The position numbers were made by a program, and so were the translations under genes. A stretch of DNA of 25,816 bases from UMGS755 sp045602005 (GTDB lineage: Bacteria; Bacillota; Clostridia; UBA1381; UBA9506). Within the stretch, counting starts at the first letter, position 1. Every line of letters begins with the position of its first letter. This document shows, piece after piece, positions 23,409 through 25,816 of the stretch. The stretch covers positions 1 to 25,816 of the forward strand of contig JAZSAS010000051.1 of NCBI GenBank assembly GCA_045602005.1, read 5' to 3'. The notes beneath the pieces are model-generated. The model saw only the letters and a program-made list of their open reading frames with translations. It had not been told where the DNA came from and did no database searches.

Positions 23409-25086
23409 TCGATATAGACTCCTTTAGCTTCGTAAGTGCAATTTTTGTTTCCGCTGCTGTTTCACCTAACAAAGAGGCAATTTCCTGCACAATGCGCATC
23501 TGCTTATCAACAACCTTGTCAGCCACCTCAATTGTTTGACGGCTGATTTTTTCTTTTTTTGCACGCTCGGTTTCTTCATTGGTTACATCACGCATAATAC
23601 AGATTAAAAGACGTGAGTCTTTATCGTGTACAATGGTTTGTTCAACATAGCGCTTATACTCCACAAGATATACTTGCTGATTACGCACAACCTCTCCAGA
23701 TTTGCAGACTTCAACAAAGGGTGAGGGGTCTAAAATGCGCACCACCTGATCGCCTAAAATATCAGAATCATTGCGAATGTTCATGAGTTGCTTGGCCGCC
23801 TCATTAATCTGCTGCACCTCAAATTCTTCGTTCAAAACAATCAAAGCATTGGGCGTGTTTTTAACAATTGTATCAGAAAAACTCTCTGCCTTATCTTTCA
23901 AATATGGCAGACACATAGAAATTTCCGCTTTTCCTTGACAAACGGCCACTGCCTTCTCACGACAGGTGTTATAACCGCAAGAACCGCAATTTAACTCATC
24001 AGACGGCTTAAACTTGCCCATCTGGCGAAGAATGTTATTAACTTCTGTTTCTGTCGGCGGTTGCAGCCTGTGCTCAATTGATTCAAAATTCTTTTGCAGG
24101 TCAACCGTGTCCGGCTGTGTCACAATAAAATCTTCAGTGCCGGCATACTGTGCCACCGTCATATAATCTTTAATGGGCGAATTATGGAATTTTTCCATAA
24201 CCGGACCGCCAATACAGCTTCCAACACAAGCCGACATTTCAATAAAGCAACGATGAATCTTTCCGCTTTCAATATCCCGCAAGGCTGCCATGCAGTTCTC
24301 AATTCCGTCAAGAGCTAAATATGTATATTCCGGCAACGTCCGGGACATCGTCTTCAAAACGCCACCCGTTGTCGGGAAAAAGCGGGCACGGCTCTGCTCG
24401 TTTTCCTCAATAGATATTTCCGGTTCAATGTTTTCGCTTTTTAACCAATTTGTTAGTTCTTCAAAGGTTAACACAGCATCAACAATGCCTGTGTAATGTT
24501 CAGCTTCATCCTTTTTTGCTACACAGGGGCCGATAAACACTGTCTTAGCATTTGGATAGCGTTTCTTAATATCGCTGCAATGAGCCTGCATAGGAGACAT
24601 GACATCGGCAAGATATTTAAGTTCCTTAGGGAAATGTTTCTGTATTAATAAATTGATTGAGTGACAACAAGACGTAATGATGATATCACGTCCGTCTTCT
24701 CTCAGCATTCGCTCATATTCATTCTTAACAATAGTGGCACCAATTGCTGTTTCTTCCACATCAAAAAAACCCAGTCTCTGCAACGCTTTCCGCATGCCCT
24801 CAATGCCCACACCATCATAATTGGCAACAAACGATGGTGCCAGACTGACAATCACCGGAGCATCATTCTGAAGAAACACTTTTACTTTTTCTGTTTCATC
24901 AACAATTTGTTTTGCATTCTGCGGACAAACAACAAAACATTGACCGCAAAGAACGCACTCATTGCCAATTATATGTGCCTGATTGCCGGAAAAACGAATG
25001 GCTTTAACCGGACAATGCCTGATGCACTTGTGGCAGTTTTTGCAGTTTGATTTTTTTAGAGTTAAACAGTTCGGCATCTCCGTCAC
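23401..25086 (-). CDS. hydS: Group C (HydS-like) sensory [FeFe] hydrogenase with PAS domain
   Basis: A 561-residue putative H2/redox sensor. In order: two [4Fe-4S] sets CKNCHKCIRHC (15-25) and CVLCGQCFVVC (44-54); an H-cluster domain with L1 TSCCHS (138-143), L2 GPCVAKKDE (186-194) and L3 EMSACVGSCIGG (283-294); an extra Fe-S motif CGSCGYNTC (367-375, with C383 and C392); a PAS domain (about 400-515); and a C-terminal helical tail. L1 has His in place of the Pro of catalytic enzymes, and L3 has Ser where they have Met. Both changes fit the slow, sensory class. No kinase or GGDEF output domain follows. The GTG start overlaps the upstream [2Fe-2S] gene (GTGA); an ATG three codons later is possible. 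The downstream phosphatase overlaps its stop. Confidence 0.9.
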   Translation of the reverse strand: MTEMPNCLTLKKSNCKNCHKCIRHCPVKAIRFSGNQAHIIGNECVLCGQCFVVCPQNAKQIVDETEKVKVFLQNDAPVIVSLAPSFVANYDGVGIEGMRKALQRLGFFDVEETAIGATIVKNEYERMLREDGRDIIITSCCHSINLLIQKHFPKELKYLADVMSPMQAHCSDIKKRYPNAKTVFIGPCVAKKDEAEHYTGIVDAVLTFEELTNWLKSENIEPEISIEENEQSRARFFPTTGGVLKTMSRTLPEYTYLALDGIENCMAALRDIESGKIHRCFIEMSACVGSCIGGPVMEKFHNSPIKDYMTVAQYAGTEDFIVTQPDTVDLQKNFESIEHRLQPPTETEVNNILRQMGKFKPSDELNCGSCGYNTCREKAVAVCQGKAEISMCLPYLKDKAESFSDTIVKNTPNALIVLNEEFEVQQINEAAKQLMNIRNDSDILGDQVVRILDPSPFVEVCKSGEVVRNQQVYLVEYKRYVEQTIVHDKDSRLLICIMRDVTNEETERAKKEKISRQTIEVADKVVDKQMRIVQEIASLLGETAAETKIALTKLKESISNE

Positions 25087-25343
25087 TTCCCTTCGTTTTG
25101 TATTGCATTTAATACCTTTTCTTTAAAAAATTCATGAAAATTTTCCCGTGTGATTCCCAAATGAACATCGTCATCAATTTGAACCGTAACACCTTCACGG
25201 TTACACACACCAAGGCAAAAACTTCCACTGAGCACAACATCATTTTCCAGTTGATGTTCTGCAAGTGATTTTTGAAAAAGCTCAATAATATCTGCTGAGC
25301 CTTTCAAGTGACAGGAACTTCCAACACAAATCTGAATAATCAT
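25083..25343 (-). CDS. Thioredoxin-like [2Fe-2S] ferredoxin (NuoE C-terminal-like)
   Basis: An 86-residue protein with CVGSSC near the start and FCLGVC in the middle, the C-x4-C...C-x3-C pattern of NuoE/HydC-type thioredoxin-fold [2Fe-2S] proteins. I chose the ATG at 25343. A longer frame reaches 25418, but its first 25 residues are basic and not family-like, and AAGGAG lies 14 bases before the chosen ATG. It is the first gene of the sensory cluster and overlaps the HydS-like gene by 4 bases. Being a single small domain without NuoF/HydB partners, it probably carries electrons to or from the sensor hydrogenase. Confidence 0.85.
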   Translation of the reverse strand: MIIQICVGSSCHLKGSADIIELFQKSLAEHQLENDVVLSGSFCLGVCNREGVTVQIDDDVHLGITRENFHEFFKEKVLNAIQNEGK

Positions 25344-25443
25344 ATTTTTTAGCCAGCTCCTTAAAAAATAATTTCTTAAAACACGTAAAAGCTTTACAAG
25401 TTTGAAATGATTAAGCAACCTATAGCAGAATATGTATTATTAC

Positions 25444-25461
25444 TTGTTATCATTATATAAA
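25444..25461 (-). promoter_or_regulatory. Possible -10 box and partial Rex-like half-site upstream of the sensory hydrogenase cluster
   Basis: The minus strand has TATAAT (25452-25457) about 109 bases before the [2Fe-2S] gene, but no good -35 box at 16-18 bases. The plus strand over the same spot begins TTGTTAT, six of seven bases of a Rex half-site, while the other arm matches poorly. The rest of 25344-25488 is AT-rich with no gene. Confidence 0.3.
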
Positions 25462-25488
25462 GACTGTATAATCTGGATGCCACGCATC

Positions 25489-25541
25489 AAAGCCTCCCTT
25501 GCCTAAAGGGAGGTGTCAGCCGCAGGCTGACGGAGGGATTC
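25489..25541. repeat. Third copy of the hairpin repeat unit, overlapping the DUF559 gene's 3' end
   Basis: The order is AAGCC, hairpin CCTCCCTT/AAGGGAGG (25493-25500, 25506-25513), TG, hairpin GTCAGCC/GGCTGAC (25515-25521, 25525-25531), then GGAGGGATTC. This matches the layout of each half of the 2612-2760 element, with a different second hairpin and the variant end GGAGGGATTC in place of GGATGAGGTG. Confidence 0.75.
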
Positions 25542-25816
25542 TTTTACAGCAATATCAATATATTGACAAACTCCCTCAAAGTTTCTATTCACCTCATTGT
25601 TAGGTATTCGGATAACTGTTAGATTTCGTTGTTCAATTCTTTCTGTTCTGATTTTATCTTTCAACAAACCTTTTTCCTCATAATGTTGTGATCCATCAAG
25701 TTCAATAATCAACCTCGCACTATGACAATAAAAATCAACTATGTAATTATCAATTACTTTTTGTCTTAAAAATCTAATAGGATAACTTTTCAAGAAATCA
25801 TACCAAAGATGTCGTT
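25503..25816 (-). CDS. DUF559 (restriction-endonuclease-fold) protein, 5' end outside the window
   Basis: The frame is open from the window's right edge (HLWYDFLKSYPIRF) to a TAG at 25503-25505, so the true start lies beyond base 25816; the in-frame TTG at 25793 is not the likely start. The sequence YPIRFLRQKVIDNYIVDFYC, then LIIELDGSQHYEE and IRIPNNEVNRNF, is the DUF559 pattern, a family of the PD-(D/E)XK/Vsr-like nuclease fold with E-x-D-G-x-Q-H as core. Substrate and role are unknown. The last 11 residues (SLRQPAADTSL) are encoded by the repeat unit at 25489-25541, so the C-terminus comes from repeat DNA. The gene is on the same strand as the hydrogenase cluster but 159 bases upstream of it, with hairpins between. 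Confidence 0.85.
   Translation of the reverse strand, partial: RHLWYDFLKSYPIRFLRQKVIDNYIVDFYCHSARLIIELDGSQHYEEKGLLKDKIRTERIEQRNLTVIRIPNNEVNRNFEGVCQYIDIAVKESLRQPAADTSL

Noticed and set aside
25440..25500. Sigma-54 promoter (TGGCAT near 25480, minus strand)
   Set aside because: The GG element is present but the GC of the -12 element is missing at the required spacing.

Overview
The window looks like the chromosome of an anaerobic, fermentative Clostridia-type bacterium (Bacillota), moderately AT-rich and probably gut-derived. The evidence is consistently strong AGGAGG-type ribosome binding sites, sigma-A promoters, an oxygen-sensitive Fe-S and [FeFe]-hydrogenase gene set, a DUF896 (YnzC-type) protein and a TetM-like/Rae1-like fusion protein. 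Nothing points to a plasmid or prophage. Nearly all genes lie on the minus strand.

Layout: (1) 1-1109 holds a decayed M20 amidohydrolase gene with a nonsense codon and a 5-bp duplication. It is joined in frame to a fragment of a quinone-oxidoreductase-like gene that runs off the left edge. (2) A divergent promoter region (1110-1293) drives a Gfo/Idh/MocA oxidoreductase with a clear terminator. (3) 2480-2959 is non-coding and full of hairpins, including a ~150-bp element made of two head-to-head copies of a repeat unit. (4) 2960-8041 encodes an ABC-F ATPase, a flavodoxin-domain protein, a translational GTPase fused to a Rae1-like ribonuclease, and a DUF896 protein. (5) 8193-20747 is a 12-gene operon with its own promoter, a Rex-like operator over the -10 box, and a terminator. 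(6) 20783-25343 is an H2 sensing/metabolism module: a thioredoxin-like [2Fe-2S] protein, a group C (HydS-like) [FeFe] hydrogenase with a PAS domain, a PP2C/SpoIIE-type phosphatase and a group B [FeFe] hydrogenase. (7) The right end holds another copy of the repeat unit, overlapping the 3' end of a DUF559 endonuclease-like gene cut by the window edge.

The most striking feature is the operon in (5): malate dehydrogenase, fumarase, HdrB, HdrC, HdrA, FlxD, FlxC, FlxB, FlxA, an FrdB-like Fe-S protein, an FrdA-like flavoprotein and an AspT/YidE-type antiporter. It encodes the reductive branch oxaloacetate -> malate -> fumarate -> succinate together with a complete Flx-Hdr flavin-based electron-bifurcation machine. 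The fumarate reductase is soluble and has no membrane anchor. My inference is that this is an NADH-dependent, cytoplasmic, bifurcating fumarate reductase: exergonic NADH-to-fumarate electron flow would drive ferredoxin reduction. The antiporter would exchange dicarboxylates, the Rex-like site would tie expression to NADH/NAD+, and the neighbouring hydrogenases could dispose of or sense the products of reduced ferredoxin. The protein families and operon layout are read directly from the sequence; the coupling is a hypothesis.

No rRNA, tRNA, CRISPR array or insertion-sequence transposase was seen.
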